Shown: piece by piece, positions 8,248 to 15,987 of the stretch
How positions within the stretch are numbered: position 1 is the stretch's first letter
How the letters are laid out: each line of letters opens with the position of its first letter
The notes under the pieces: generated by a model
Seen by the model: only the letters and a program-made list of their open reading frames with translations
Told to the model about the DNA's origin: nothing
Database searches by the model: none
Origin: Calditrichia bacterium
GTDB taxonomy: Bacteria > Calditrichota > Calditrichia > RBG-13-44-9 > J075
Assembly: GCA_028284445.1 (NCBI GenBank)
Contig: JANQRS010000017.1
Coordinates: 1 to 64,000 of the forward strand
DNA: 64,000 nucleotides
Direction: 5' to 3'
Program-made: the position numbers and the translations under genes

Positions 8248-9147
8248 CTAATGATCGGCCATTATCCTTGTTTGAATACGTTTAATTGAAAGAGAACTGC
8301 CATTTACTGACTGACTCAACATTTCTGACATCAGCGACGAATCGTGATAGACGATCAGGGAATCGCCGGTAATTCCTCCGAAGGCAATAATGCCGCCGCT
8401 TATTGCTGCGGTCGATCCATCCGAGGGCGCGGTCACGTCAATCGCGTTTGCCAGGTTTGCCAGGCCCTGTGACTGTGGCGTCTGGTTGCTGGCCGGCAAA
8501 AAACGTGTTGAGCCGCGCACGTAAAAAGATCCGGAAGAATTGATCGGGCCGTAAATGTCCAGATTCTTCTCTACAAGGGCCTGTCTGTTAAAGGGGAAGC
8601 TAAAGCTGGATTGAGCCTGCAGGTCGCCGGTATAATGTCCGGAGCGGGTTGCAGATGTCAGCAATTCCTGGTAGTCGAAAATTGGCATTCGGTTTCCGGC
8701 TTGCCAGACGAGACCGGCTGGAACAGAGGCCAGGCTGTCTACCGCCGCATTGGTGATGACCGCATATTGCGCCAGATCTTCAAAGAGAATCGTGGATTCC
8801 ATTCGCAGGAATGCACCTTGAGGACGCGCCAATACCTCTATCACACATGTTGAATCATTGACAACCCGTGCCTCAACCTGGCAATCAGTGGCAAATTGGA
8901 TTGACAGTTGTTCACGCCATTGTCGATCTCGAGTGGGATCGGAAAGCAGAAAGCGTTTCACGCCATATTCTATTCCCGATTGCGCGATAAAATAGGCCCT
9001 GCGTGACTGTACATTCTGGTAGCTTGTTTCCCGGGAAGCAAGAATCATGGTGGTCAGAGCCCCGCCTATTAAAGCGAGGAAAGCAAGTACAAAGGTCAAC
9101 GTTAGTAATATGCCACCTTCTTCTGCTGCCCACTTATTTGCCGACAT
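8248..9147 (-). CDS. PilX/GspK-like minor pilus protein
   Basis: 299-aa protein that begins with a short tail, EEGG and a long hydrophobic helix (about residues 12-36), followed by SRRAYFIAQSGIEYGVKRFL. That pattern is common to PilX, GspK-like and other minor pilin assembly proteins. There is no canonical GFTLLEL site, although EEGGILLT could act as a degenerate prepilin signal. The rest is a mostly beta domain with Ser-, Gly- and Thr-rich parts and no other recognisable domain. The gene overlaps the previous prepilin gene by 14 bp. A role in priming or capping the pilus is inferred from position. Confidence 0.72.
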   Translation of the reverse strand: MSANKWAAEEGGILLTLTFVLAFLALIGGALTTMILASRETSYQNVQSRRAYFIAQSGIEYGVKRFLLSDPTRDRQWREQLSIQFATDCQVEARVVNDSTCVIEVLARPQGAFLRMESTILFEDLAQYAVITNAAVDSLASVPAGLVWQAGNRMPIFDYQELLTSATRSGHYTGDLQAQSSFSFPFNRQALVEKNLDIYGPINSSGSFYVRGSTRFLPASNQTPQSQGLANLANAIDVTAPSDGSTAAISGGIIAFGGITGDSLIVYHDSSLMSEMLSQSVNGSSLSIKRIQTRIMADH

Positions 9148-9610
9148 AAATAAGCTCCGTCCAGTTAATTGCGCCTTCGCCGACGGTGCTGGTCGCTTCG
9201 ATTTTGATGAAAGCTACTACATCTATATTGCCGGTTGGGTTCTGGTCGTTGTCGAAATAACTAAATTCGAAATCCCGAAGATCTTCGAGGATCTTGCTTC
9301 CATTGCGCAGGAGCCTGTTTTGCGTAAAGCGGTAATTGACCTGGGTGCCGTCTTGCCTGCGTAGCCTGAATTGCGTAGTACTGGTAATCGCGCTCGGATA
9401 AGAGACCATTTTTCTGGCGTCTCTTTTGACCTGGTGAACTGCCTTGATTATCTCCGTTAACTGGAAGCTTCGCTCATAGGTCTGTACATAGATCTGGCTT
9501 CCGATAATAAGAGCGCGCCCCAAAACCATGCTGCCTAATGAGAACAAGATCAAAACGAGGACTAATTCCAGTAGGGTAAATCCTCTATTGTTGTGAATGG
9601 CGCTTCTCAT
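9134..9610 (-). CDS. Minor prepilin (PilW/GspJ-like)
   Basis: 158-aa type IV prepilin. The ATG at 9610 is chosen because a GGGA ribosome site lies just before it and it gives a normal short leader, MRSAIHNNRG, ahead of FTLLELVLVLIL; a TTG at 9640 is the alternative. The prepilin peptidase should cut after the Gly of RG|FTLLE, leaving an N-terminal Phe with Glu5. The mature part has an N-terminal helix and a short beta-rich domain ending NWTELIYVGK, as in minor pilins. It lies in a row of three prepilin genes. Confidence 0.88.
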   Translation of the reverse strand: MRSAIHNNRGFTLLELVLVLILFSLGSMVLGRALIIGSQIYVQTYERSFQLTEIIKAVHQVKRDARKMVSYPSAITSTTQFRLRRQDGTQVNYRFTQNRLLRNGSKILEDLRDFEFSYFDNDQNPTGNIDVVAFIKIEATSTVGEGAINWTELIYVGK

Positions 9611-9640
9611 GCTTCCCTGCCGGCTCTCAATTTTGATCAA

Positions 9641-10192
9641 TTATTTTTGATAATTCGTGAAGCGGGCTTTCAGCGTCACAATCAGGTTGGTTCGCGTATC
9701 CAGCGTTTTAACCTGCACTTCAAACCCGCTAATATTTGCAGTGCCCCAATTATTAAAACGGGTCACCACGGTTTCCCTGATTTTGCTTTCCGGGAGGGAT
9801 TCGCTTCCCTGAAAGTCGGCAATTGACTCATACCAATTGACATTTCCATTTCTAAATGCAGTTATCTCGCTCATCTTTGCTTCGGATAGTGCAGCCAAAT
9901 GGAATTGTATCTCATTGTCGGCTTGAATCCTGGTTAAATTACCGAATGCGTAAATAAGAGCGGGGAGGGCCAGGCCAATGATGACGATGGCTATAACCAA
10001 TTCAAGCAGGGAAAACCCTCCCTGACCGGCTCTGGCGTCATTGGGCAAACAAATTTGTAGGGGATGGGGGTTGCCATTCGTGAAAGCAAATACTGCTTTA
10101 TTTGCAGAAACCCGTAACGAAGCGCTACGGGTTTCCGGAAATGATACTTGATTATGTATCGCGCTTTTAGTAGTAGACGTATATTCTTTCAT
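9641..10192 (-). CDS. Minor prepilin (PilV/GspI-like) with extended leader
   Basis: 183-aa prepilin when started at the ATG at 10192. The cleavage site QGG|FSLLELVIAI lies at residues 57-60, so the leader is 59 residues, far longer than usual. The leader starts with KSAIHNQ, which matches the SAIHNN leader of the next prepilin gene. The matching GGFSLLELV follows only after 42 extra residues (16-57). Those extra residues are encoded by DNA with two strong hairpins. Leader removal would leave the mature pilin untouched. A TTG about 10 codons before the cleavage site is a possible shorter start but has no ribosome site. The frame overlaps the upstream pilin gene by 26 bp. Confidence 0.82.
   Translation of the reverse strand: MKEYTSTTKSAIHNQVSFPETRSASLRVSANKAVFAFTNGNPHPLQICLPNDARAGQGGFSLLELVIAIVIIGLALPALIYAFGNLTRIQADNEIQFHLAALSEAKMSEITAFRNGNVNWYESIADFQGSESLPESKIRETVVTRFNNWGTANISGFEVQVKTLDTRTNLIVTLKARFTNYQK
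10022..10147. repeat. Putative 126-bp in-frame insertion with two hairpins in a prepilin leader
   Basis: The segment encodes residues 16-57 of the prepilin leader, which have no counterpart in the neighbouring prepilin that has otherwise the same leader. It contains one hairpin at 10086-10105 (7-bp arms, 6-nt loop) and another at 10107-10135 (10-bp arms GAAACCCGTA/TACGGGTTTC, 9-nt loop). The hairpins, the exact multiple of three and the broken leader homology suggest a small REP- or MITE-like insertion. Other copies are not seen in this window. Confidence 0.5.
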
Positions 10193-10517
10193 TGCTGATC
10201 CTTGCCTTATACGTCTTACTACGATCTTGCGGAACATCCGGGACTTGACCTGTCCCAAAGAAAATGTTAGGTGTGCTATTGAACTCGTCAACCACATCCT
10301 GCATGACAACGTCCTGACCACGCTGGATTTGGTAGATATAACGATTCATGATGACCGCTTCAATGGCACTTTTGTTCGCCTTGTCGGCAGCTATCTCAGC
10401 TTGACTTTTCATGTTTAAATACTTCGGAACACCAATTCCGGCCATAATTCCCACAATCACGAGAAAAATGACCACCTCCAGCATACTGAAGCCGCGCTGA
10501 CTATTAAGAAAAAGCAT
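10167..10517 (-). CDS. Type IV pilin (probable major subunit)
   Basis: 116-aa prepilin with the leader MLFLNSQRG and the mature start FSMLEVVIFLVIVG, cut between Gly9 and Phe10, with Glu5 of the mature protein present. The mature pilin would be 107 aa: N-terminal helix, then a small globular domain ending ARISNERIYVYY. No C-terminal disulfide pair is present. The start has the strongest ribosome site of the operon (AAGGAGG). A 161-bp intergenic gap precedes it, the largest inside this cluster. Both suggest high expression from a separate promoter, hence the major-subunit call. Confidence 0.87.
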   Translation of the reverse strand: MLFLNSQRGFSMLEVVIFLVIVGIMAGIGVPKYLNMKSQAEIAADKANKSAIEAVIMNRYIYQIQRGQDVVMQDVVDEFNSTPNIFFGTGQVPDVPQDRSKTYKARISNERIYVYY

Positions 10518-10678
10518 TTTAAACCTCCTTGTTTAGTAAAATACTTGCAAACGATTGTCTTCTGCTCAGTCGTTCGAGCAAACTCGGAAAAAATCCTTTT
10601 TGTCCCCTGGTTTACTCTCATTGTTATTCTCGAGATGCCAATTATAAACTTTAGGGGGTGAATCTTTTTTGCGAAGAA
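10518..10678. promoter_or_regulatory. Intergenic region upstream of the pilin gene
   Basis: 161-bp gap between pilC and the pilin gene, the only sizeable gap within the pilus cluster. It carries the AAGGAGG ribosome site just before the pilin ATG and a weak hairpin (TGCTC/GAGCA arms). A sigma-54 -24/-12 pair was looked for and not found. A pilin promoter is expected here, but no consensus can be pointed to. Confidence 0.4.
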
Positions 10679-11887
10679 TTAACCGACCAGATTCATGGTG
10701 TCCCACAGCGGTAAAAACATTGCCAGGGCCAGAAACGCCACCATCAATCCGATGATCACCGTTGTCACGGGCTCAATGCTGCCTATCAATTTCTCCAGAG
10801 AATCCTCAATATCATTGTCATATTGTTCATTGATACTTTCTAGCATGTCGTCGAGAGAACCAGACTGCTCACCAATAGTAAGCATCTCGATGACAAAGCC
10901 GCTGAAATAATCACTTTGGGCGAGCGACTTTGCCACACCGTTGCCCTGGCGAATGCTGGCAATTACATGTTTAAGCTCACTTTGGATAACCCGATTTTCA
11001 ATCGTGCTTTGCAGAATATCAAAAGCTTCCTTTGCGGCAATGCCGCTTTTATTGAGTGTCAGGTAGATTTTGGTAAATTTGGAAACGTTGATTTTTTGAA
11101 TCAGTTTGCCAATAACCGGAAACTTGATCCAAAATGAATCCCACCAGTACTGCCCTGACGGGTAGCGCTTCATAATTATTATTCCGGCGACAAGCGCAAT
11201 GACGGCACATAAGATCCAAACCCCATAATTTAAAACCAGGTCACTGAGGGCGATAAGAACTACGGTTGGCATCGGCAGTTCCGAACCGCTCATCTCGAAA
11301 ATCGGGATGAAATTCGGAATCACCAGAGTAGTGAATACAATAAAAGCGCCCAAAATGGCAACCATAACGATTAGCGGATAACGGATAGCTTTGCGGACTT
11401 TCTTTTTCAGCCCGGCTTCTTCACTCATGTAATCGTGGACATATTGCAATGCGTCTTCCAACTTCCCGCTTTTTTCGCCGACGCGCACGCAATTGATATA
11501 GAAGCTCGGGAAGAGCTTGGGATAATCGGAAAGTGCGATTGACAGCGGTTTACCGTCATTTATCGTGATGATCAGGCTCTCTATTAAGCTTGAGTATCCC
11601 GGCTCTTCCGATTGTTTGCTCAAAATTGTCAGTCCCTGAACCACCGGAATACCGGCCTTCAGTAGTGTTCGAAGCTGCTTTGTAAAACGGAGAACCTGCA
11701 GTAAGGTGAGTTTGACTGCGGGCGTTTTCTTTGAAACCTTGTTCTTTTTGCTCAGAACTTCTATAGATATCGCCGTCAGATTCTGGCTGCTAAGTTGTCG
11801 CAAAAGTTCCAGCCTGTTCAGCGCTACAAATTTTTTCTGTCGAACCCGGCCATTGATATCACTGGCCTTTACATTAAACTCAAGCAA
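10679..11887 (-). CDS. pilC: Type IV pilus inner-membrane platform protein PilC
   Basis: 402-aa member of the PilC/GspF family, the inner-membrane platform on which PilB and PilT act to add or remove pilins. Two GspF repeats are visible. The first starts at about residue 65 (RFTKQLRTLLKAGIPVVQGL) and is followed by a membrane helix near 170. The second, about 265-390 (KFTKIYLTLNKSGI, then IGEQSGSLDDML), leads to the last helix and the ending FLPLWDTMNLVG. Length and layout are normal. It lies just downstream of the prepilin peptidase gene. Confidence 0.95.
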   Translation of the reverse strand: MLEFNVKASDINGRVRQKKFVALNRLELLRQLSSQNLTAISIEVLSKKNKVSKKTPAVKLTLLQVLRFTKQLRTLLKAGIPVVQGLTILSKQSEEPGYSSLIESLIITINDGKPLSIALSDYPKLFPSFYINCVRVGEKSGKLEDALQYVHDYMSEEAGLKKKVRKAIRYPLIVMVAILGAFIVFTTLVIPNFIPIFEMSGSELPMPTVVLIALSDLVLNYGVWILCAVIALVAGIIIMKRYPSGQYWWDSFWIKFPVIGKLIQKINVSKFTKIYLTLNKSGIAAKEAFDILQSTIENRVIQSELKHVIASIRQGNGVAKSLAQSDYFSGFVIEMLTIGEQSGSLDDMLESINEQYDNDIEDSLEKLIGSIEPVTTVIIGLMVAFLALAMFLPLWDTMNLVG

Positions 11888-11901
11888 GCGATTTATCCTT
11901 C

Positions 11902-12603
11902 TTACATCGTTCCGATCAAATAGTGCCAGTAGAAGTCAGTTATCGGCTTGCCGAATAATATCATAAGGGTAAAAGTCAGCGCCATCGCCGGCGCCAGTGG
12001 TAATATTTGCACTTTCTTCCTCATGAGAAGCATGGGCATTGTCAGCAAAAGGGCGACCCAAAAGGTCAGGAAGAGAGAGAAGATGGTATACTCAAATCCC
12101 AAAAAGAACCCGGCTACCGTCATCATTTTGACATCACCCATACCCAGGGCCGGTTTGCCGAATGCATAGCTGCCCATTATTGCCAGAAAATACATACTTA
12201 AACCGCCGGATAGCATGCCGAAGAGCGCATCCGACCATTCTATGCTCTGCGTGAAAAGATTCAGGAATATGCCGAACAATAGCAGGAAGACCAGGACTTT
12301 ATTGAGAATGAGTTGCCGATAAATATCAATGATGACAATTAGAATCAGTGTCAAAAAGAATGCCATATAGAATATCAGTGCGTCCGGTCCATTGATTCGA
12401 CTTGAAGATAGGATTGTTAGCCCGCAAGTCAGCATGACTGTGAGGGCGATGCCCGGGATATAGCGGATGTCCTGTGGAATACGGTGTTCGATTAACGGTT
12501 GGAAGGCTTCCGTTGCAGGGAGACTGTTCATTACTTTGTGGGCGATACACCATATCAGGATTCCAGCGGTTATGCCTGTTAAAAGTGTCCAAAAAACCGT
12601 CAT
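11902..12603 (-). CDS. pilD: Prepilin peptidase (A24 family), lacking methylase domain
   Basis: 233-aa polytopic aspartic protease that removes prepilin leaders. The two catalytic aspartates are Asp93 in the segment VIIDIYRQLI and Asp157 in GMGDVKMM, the GxGD signature of the family. At least six membrane helices are predicted by eye. The usual PilD N-terminal cytoplasmic methylase region with its CxxC pairs is absent; the N-terminus goes from one helix directly to the protease part. Either N-methylation is lost or done elsewhere, or this is a short peptidase as in archaeal or tad-type enzymes. Confidence 0.9.
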   Translation of the reverse strand: MTVFWTLLTGITAGILIWCIAHKVMNSLPATEAFQPLIEHRIPQDIRYIPGIALTVMLTCGLTILSSSRINGPDALIFYMAFFLTLILIVIIDIYRQLILNKVLVFLLLFGIFLNLFTQSIEWSDALFGMLSGGLSMYFLAIMGSYAFGKPALGMGDVKMMTVAGFFLGFEYTIFSLFLTFWVALLLTMPMLLMRKKVQILPLAPAMALTFTLMILFGKPITDFYWHYLIGTM

Positions 12604-12632
12604 TATACCCTCGTTTATCTTGGCGGCGAAAA

Positions 12633-14798
12633 TTATTCCTGGCGTGCGTTCATCACTTTATCGTCCAGTAAACGACGGACCCGTTCGAGAAGTACTTTCG
12701 TTGTATACGGTTTTACCAGATAATCATCTGCCCCTACTTCCCGCATCTTTTTTTCATTATCCTCTTCGTCTGAAGCGGTCACAATGAGTACCGGTATATC
12801 AGCAGTTGCCGCATTGAATCGCAAATGCTGGATAAATTCCAGGCCATCCATTCGCGGCATCAATACATCGGAGATGATCAGGTCAATTTTTTCATGTTCA
12901 AGCACTTCCAATGCTTCCAGCCCGTCCTCGGCTTCTACGACTGTCACCCCGATCTTTTTCTCGAGGGCGCGGCGGGCCATTGTTCGTTGAACCCGCTCGT
13001 CTTCAACAACCAGAATTTTAGGAGGCGTTGTAGGGTCACTTTCTTTCGCAGCTTCTGCAGCCGGCTGTGAACTGCCTGTATTTCCGCGATCTTCAACGCT
13101 TATTGGGGTATCCGTGTTGATAACCCGCATAATTTCCCTGTAATCCGTTACCCCGTCAACGATCAGGCCCATGGCGTCTTCATAGAGGTTCCGGAATCCT
13201 CTTTCGCGTGCGATACGTCTTGCCTCAAGCAGGTTTGCTTCCTTGGACAGAAGCGTTTTCATGTCATTGTCAAAAATCAGAATTTCGTAGACGCCGACCC
13301 GGCCCTTATAACCGGAAAAATTACAATGTGAGCAGCCTTCCGTTTCGTAAAATGCCGGCTCATAGCCGAGCTTCTTGATCATCGGGATCAGCTTCGCTTC
13401 TAATTTGTCCGGCTTCTTTTCGACTTTACACTGGCTGCATAACCGCCTGACGAGTCGTTGGGCAACAATGGCCTGTAAGGATTCGGCCGCCTGCACAAAA
13501 TCTATTCCCATGTCTTGCAACCGCGTCAGGGTTGCAAAAGTGCCGTTTGTATGTAAGGTGCTAAGGACCAGGTGCCCGGTTAGGGCCGCTTGAATAGCGA
13601 TCTCGGCAGTTTCGCTATCCCTGATTTCGCCGACAAGGATGACATCCGGGTCCTGTCGCAGAAAGGAGCGTAAGGCCGTGGCAAAGGTGATGCCCGCCTT
13701 GCGATTCACCTGAACCTGGTTTATTCCCTCCAGCCGATATTCAATCGGATCTTCAATGGTCATGATGTTATTGGCAGTGCTGCGCATCTTATTCAATGCC
13801 GCATAGAGAGTAGTGGATTTCCCGGAACCGGTAGGTCCGGTGACCAGCACAATGCCCTCTTTAAAATCAAATGCACGATCCATCAAGCTTCGGTTCCGGG
13901 CCGGTACGCCCATCTGTTCGAAGGATATTTGGGCTTTGCGATTGTCCAGAATCCTGATAACGACTTTTTCGCCGAGGCTGGTAGGTACCACAGACACCCG
14001 CAAATCAATGTCATGACCGTTATAGTTGACGCGCGCTTTACCGTCCTGGGGCTTGCGGCTTTCAGCAATATCAAGGTGCGAGATAATCTTGATTCTTCCG
14101 ATCAAGGCGGAATGTTGAGACTTCGGCAATTCGACCAGGTTTTGCAGGATGCCGTCGATGCGGACGCGTGCAAGAACTTGCTCCTGCTTTGCTTCGATGT
14201 GAATATCGCTTGCGCCCTGGAAAATGCCTTCTCCAATGATGCGGTTGACCAGACGAACAATAGGTGATTGTTCTTCGCTCGCCAAGTCACCGTCCACGCG
14301 GATTTCATATTCTTTATTCCCATGAATGGTCAATTTTTCCGTTGGTTCGGCGGTACCGTATAGTTTAGCAATCGCCTTTAAGATATCTTCCTGGAAAGCG
14401 AACTCCGTGATGACCATTTTGCCGGTAAGGAAGCGTATTCGCCGTTCCAACTTCAAGTCAAGAAGGTTGGAAGTGGCAATATGGATTTCGCTGCTGTCGC
14501 TGAAAGTCGGTATAATTTTCGCCTCGCGACAAAATTCCCCGGGGATTTCCGCTATCAGTTCTTTCGAAGGTTTGAGGGTATCCAGCTTGCTGTAAGGAAT
14601 CTGAAGGATGTTTTCGACAAAGTCCGCTACCTGCGAGCGTGTCATTAGCTGGCTTTTGGCAAGAATATCGATAAAGCTGTTTTCATTGCTAAAGCGTCCC
14701 AGCAACTCCGAGTATTCAGCGTGCGTTAATAGCTTGATATTGATAAGCGCATCGGGCAGCCACTGATCTGCCAGCCGGCGATTCTTTCCAAATTCCAT
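12633..14798 (-). CDS. pilB: Pilus assembly ATPase PilB fused to a receiver domain
   Basis: 721-aa extension motor. An N-terminal MshEN-like region (about 1-150), a possible c-di-GMP or nucleotide-binding part, leads to the GspE/PilB ATPase: SDIHIEAKQ at 197-205, Walker A GPTGSGKS at 321-328, Walker B ending ILVGE (Glu391), the His box near 408-417 and a zinc tetracysteine (Cys454, Cys457, Cys489, Cys492). Unusually, residues 592-721 form a complete response-regulator receiver: acidic pair at 599-601, phosphoacceptor Asp644 in ISDVLMP, Thr in IVTASD and Lys696 in LVKPY. Pilus extension may thus be controlled by phosphorylation. The start lies 2 bp after the sulfotransferase stop. Confidence 0.94.
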   Translation of the reverse strand: MEFGKNRRLADQWLPDALINIKLLTHAEYSELLGRFSNENSFIDILAKSQLMTRSQVADFVENILQIPYSKLDTLKPSKELIAEIPGEFCREAKIIPTFSDSSEIHIATSNLLDLKLERRIRFLTGKMVITEFAFQEDILKAIAKLYGTAEPTEKLTIHGNKEYEIRVDGDLASEEQSPIVRLVNRIIGEGIFQGASDIHIEAKQEQVLARVRIDGILQNLVELPKSQHSALIGRIKIISHLDIAESRKPQDGKARVNYNGHDIDLRVSVVPTSLGEKVVIRILDNRKAQISFEQMGVPARNRSLMDRAFDFKEGIVLVTGPTGSGKSTTLYAALNKMRSTANNIMTIEDPIEYRLEGINQVQVNRKAGITFATALRSFLRQDPDVILVGEIRDSETAEIAIQAALTGHLVLSTLHTNGTFATLTRLQDMGIDFVQAAESLQAIVAQRLVRRLCSQCKVEKKPDKLEAKLIPMIKKLGYEPAFYETEGCSHCNFSGYKGRVGVYEILIFDNDMKTLLSKEANLLEARRIARERGFRNLYEDAMGLIVDGVTDYREIMRVINTDTPISVEDRGNTGSSQPAAEAAKESDPTTPPKILVVEDERVQRTMARRALEKKIGVTVVEAEDGLEALEVLEHEKIDLIISDVLMPRMDGLEFIQHLRFNAATADIPVLIVTASDEEDNEKKMREVGADDYLVKPYTTKVLLERVRRLLDDKVMNARQE

Positions 14799-14800
14799 TT

Positions 14801-15529
14801 TTACTCCAGGCTTCCGGCCGACTGTAATCGATGGATCTTTTCATACCACTCTTGCTTCGTGGCAGAGGCGAGTGGCACAATATCCGGTTCGGGAATGGTA
14901 TCCTGCGTAGAGAATTCGATCTCCAGGTATGATAGAAGATCTCGAATGGTCCCGGCATAATTTGCCGCTAATGATTCATAAGCGACTCTGATTGGTTCGA
15001 TCTTATGTGTGTCGAAAAATTGAGACCAGCCTTGCTCCGCAGCGACGACTTCCTGCAGACATTCCATTATCCCTTGCGGATTATACTGCGCATTGTCTAC
15101 GCCCTGATCATCGCTGGACCAGCGTCCGGTTTGCCGCCCGTATTCAAACGAAACAGCCTGTCGCATTTTATCTTCCCTATACACGTAGATGAATTTTGCA
15201 TCCGGTAATTCACGAAAGATATCAATGTGCTGTGCAATATCCTGTAGTTGGCGGATATGGGATTTGATGCCGAATACCCCATTCGGAGATGTGCGATGTT
15301 GCTTCAATAATTGGCAGTATTGCTCGAGGTTTTGAAACTGCCAACGCTTATAGAAATCGGCAATATGGACGCGATTGAAATACTCTTTTGGCGCACCGGC
15401 GAGTTTCGTTGACCAGAGACCTCGGCATAAGAGCGTACTGCCGGAGCGGGGCACAGAGGCCACGATAAAATGCTTCTTTACGTCTTCGGAATGAGGGTAG
15501 TCAAACGCTGGACCATTATTTGGGCGCAT
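14801..15529 (-). CDS. Stf0-like sulfotransferase heading the pilus operon
   Basis: 242-aa protein with the Stf0-type 5'-phosphosulfate loop SVPRSGSTLL at residues 25-34, followed by GAPKEYFN as in trehalose 2-sulfotransferase relatives. A later segment AKFIYVYREDKMRQAVSFEYGRQT corresponds to the 3'-phosphate site of PAPS. Such enzymes transfer sulfate from PAPS to a carbohydrate or lipid hydroxyl. The gene is the first of the pilus operon. Its stop is 2 bp from the pilB ATG, and the pilB ribosome site lies within its last codons, so the two are very likely co-translated. The acceptor is unknown; a pilus-associated or surface glycan is an inference from position. Confidence 0.85.
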   Translation of the reverse strand: MRPNNGPAFDYPHSEDVKKHFIVASVPRSGSTLLCRGLWSTKLAGAPKEYFNRVHIADFYKRWQFQNLEQYCQLLKQHRTSPNGVFGIKSHIRQLQDIAQHIDIFRELPDAKFIYVYREDKMRQAVSFEYGRQTGRWSSDDQGVDNAQYNPQGIMECLQEVVAAEQGWSQFFDTHKIEPIRVAYESLAANYAGTIRDLLSYLEIEFSTQDTIPEPDIVPLASATKQEWYEKIHRLQSAGSLE

Positions 15530-15558
15530 TAATGCTGCTCCTGAATCGATTTACATAC

Positions 15559-15583
15559 AAAGCCGCTGTAAGACAGCGGCTTT
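15559..15583 (-). promoter_or_regulatory. Leader hairpin upstream of the pilus operon
   Basis: Perfect 11-bp arms (AAAGCCGCTGT/ACAGCGGCTTT) with a 3-nt loop, about 30 bp before the ATG of the sulfotransferase gene. It looks like a terminator stem but lies inside the leader of an operon, and no gene ends here. Attenuation or mRNA protection are possible roles. Confidence 0.5.
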
Positions 15584-15870
15584 GGAACAGTTTTAGAGGA
15601 TAACTTCCTGACGCAGGTTATCACTCTATGAAGCTTGGATTGTTATCTGAATTGTCGATCCGGGCCGGAAATACTTTAGTTGCAGGGCAGCTTCAGGTGT
15701 GAAGCGCTACAGTGCTCATATTACCCCACAAGCCGGAGTGAGATAAAGGAAATAGAGAATGATTTGGCAGAAGCAGATCCATCATTTCTCATCAACTTTA
15801 TACAATTTTATACTTCTTTGACAAAACAACGCTTCGATTTCCGTAGAAATGCCGATTCCCGGGGTTTCTT

Positions 15871-15897
15871 TTAAGCAAGTCAGCAATCAGCCGAAAA
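15871..15897 (+). promoter_or_regulatory. Candidate sigma-28 (FliA) promoter of flagellin
   Basis: TTAAGCAA, an 11-nt spacer and GCCGAAAA resemble the enterobacterial sigma-28 consensus TAAAGTTT-N11-GCCGATAA, best in the -10 half. It would give a leader of about 85 nt before the flagellin ATG at 15988. FliA is encoded at 49266. Assignment is by eye. Confidence 0.45.
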
Positions 15898-15987
15898 GGA
15901 TTGTAGAAACTTTGATGTTGAGCGGTTGATAATCCCAATTGTTGATCAATTGCAAAATGTCATGGTGAACAACTAACGGAGGTTTAC

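Larger units (their letters stand above)
15530..15987. promoter_or_regulatory. Divergent intergenic region between pilus and flagellin operons
   Basis: 458 bp without a convincing gene. From left to right it holds a hairpin in the leader of the sulfotransferase gene (15559-15583), an imperfect inverted repeat around 15600-15622, a small hairpin at 15690-15705 (GCTTCA/TGAAGC), an AT-rich stretch at 15780-15840, a candidate sigma-28 promoter (15871-15897) and a CAATTG/CAATTG hairpin at 15936-15952 in the flagellin leader. The pilus operon promoter should also lie here but no consensus stands out. A 64-codon open frame at 15680-15874 lacks a ribosome site and is not called. Confidence 0.7.

Noticed and set aside
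10518..10678. Sigma-54 promoter of the pilin gene
   Set aside because: A TGGCAT is present on the minus strand, but no GC dinucleotide lies at the -12 spacing.
3152..15529. Type II secretion system
   Set aside because: A PilT-type retraction ATPase, PilM/PilN/PilO/PilP order and a short major pilin favour a type IV pilus; no GspC with PDZ or typical GspG set is seen.
15680..15874. 64-codon open frame in the pilus-flagellin gap
   Set aside because: No ribosome site, low-complexity translation, and it covers the probable regulatory region.
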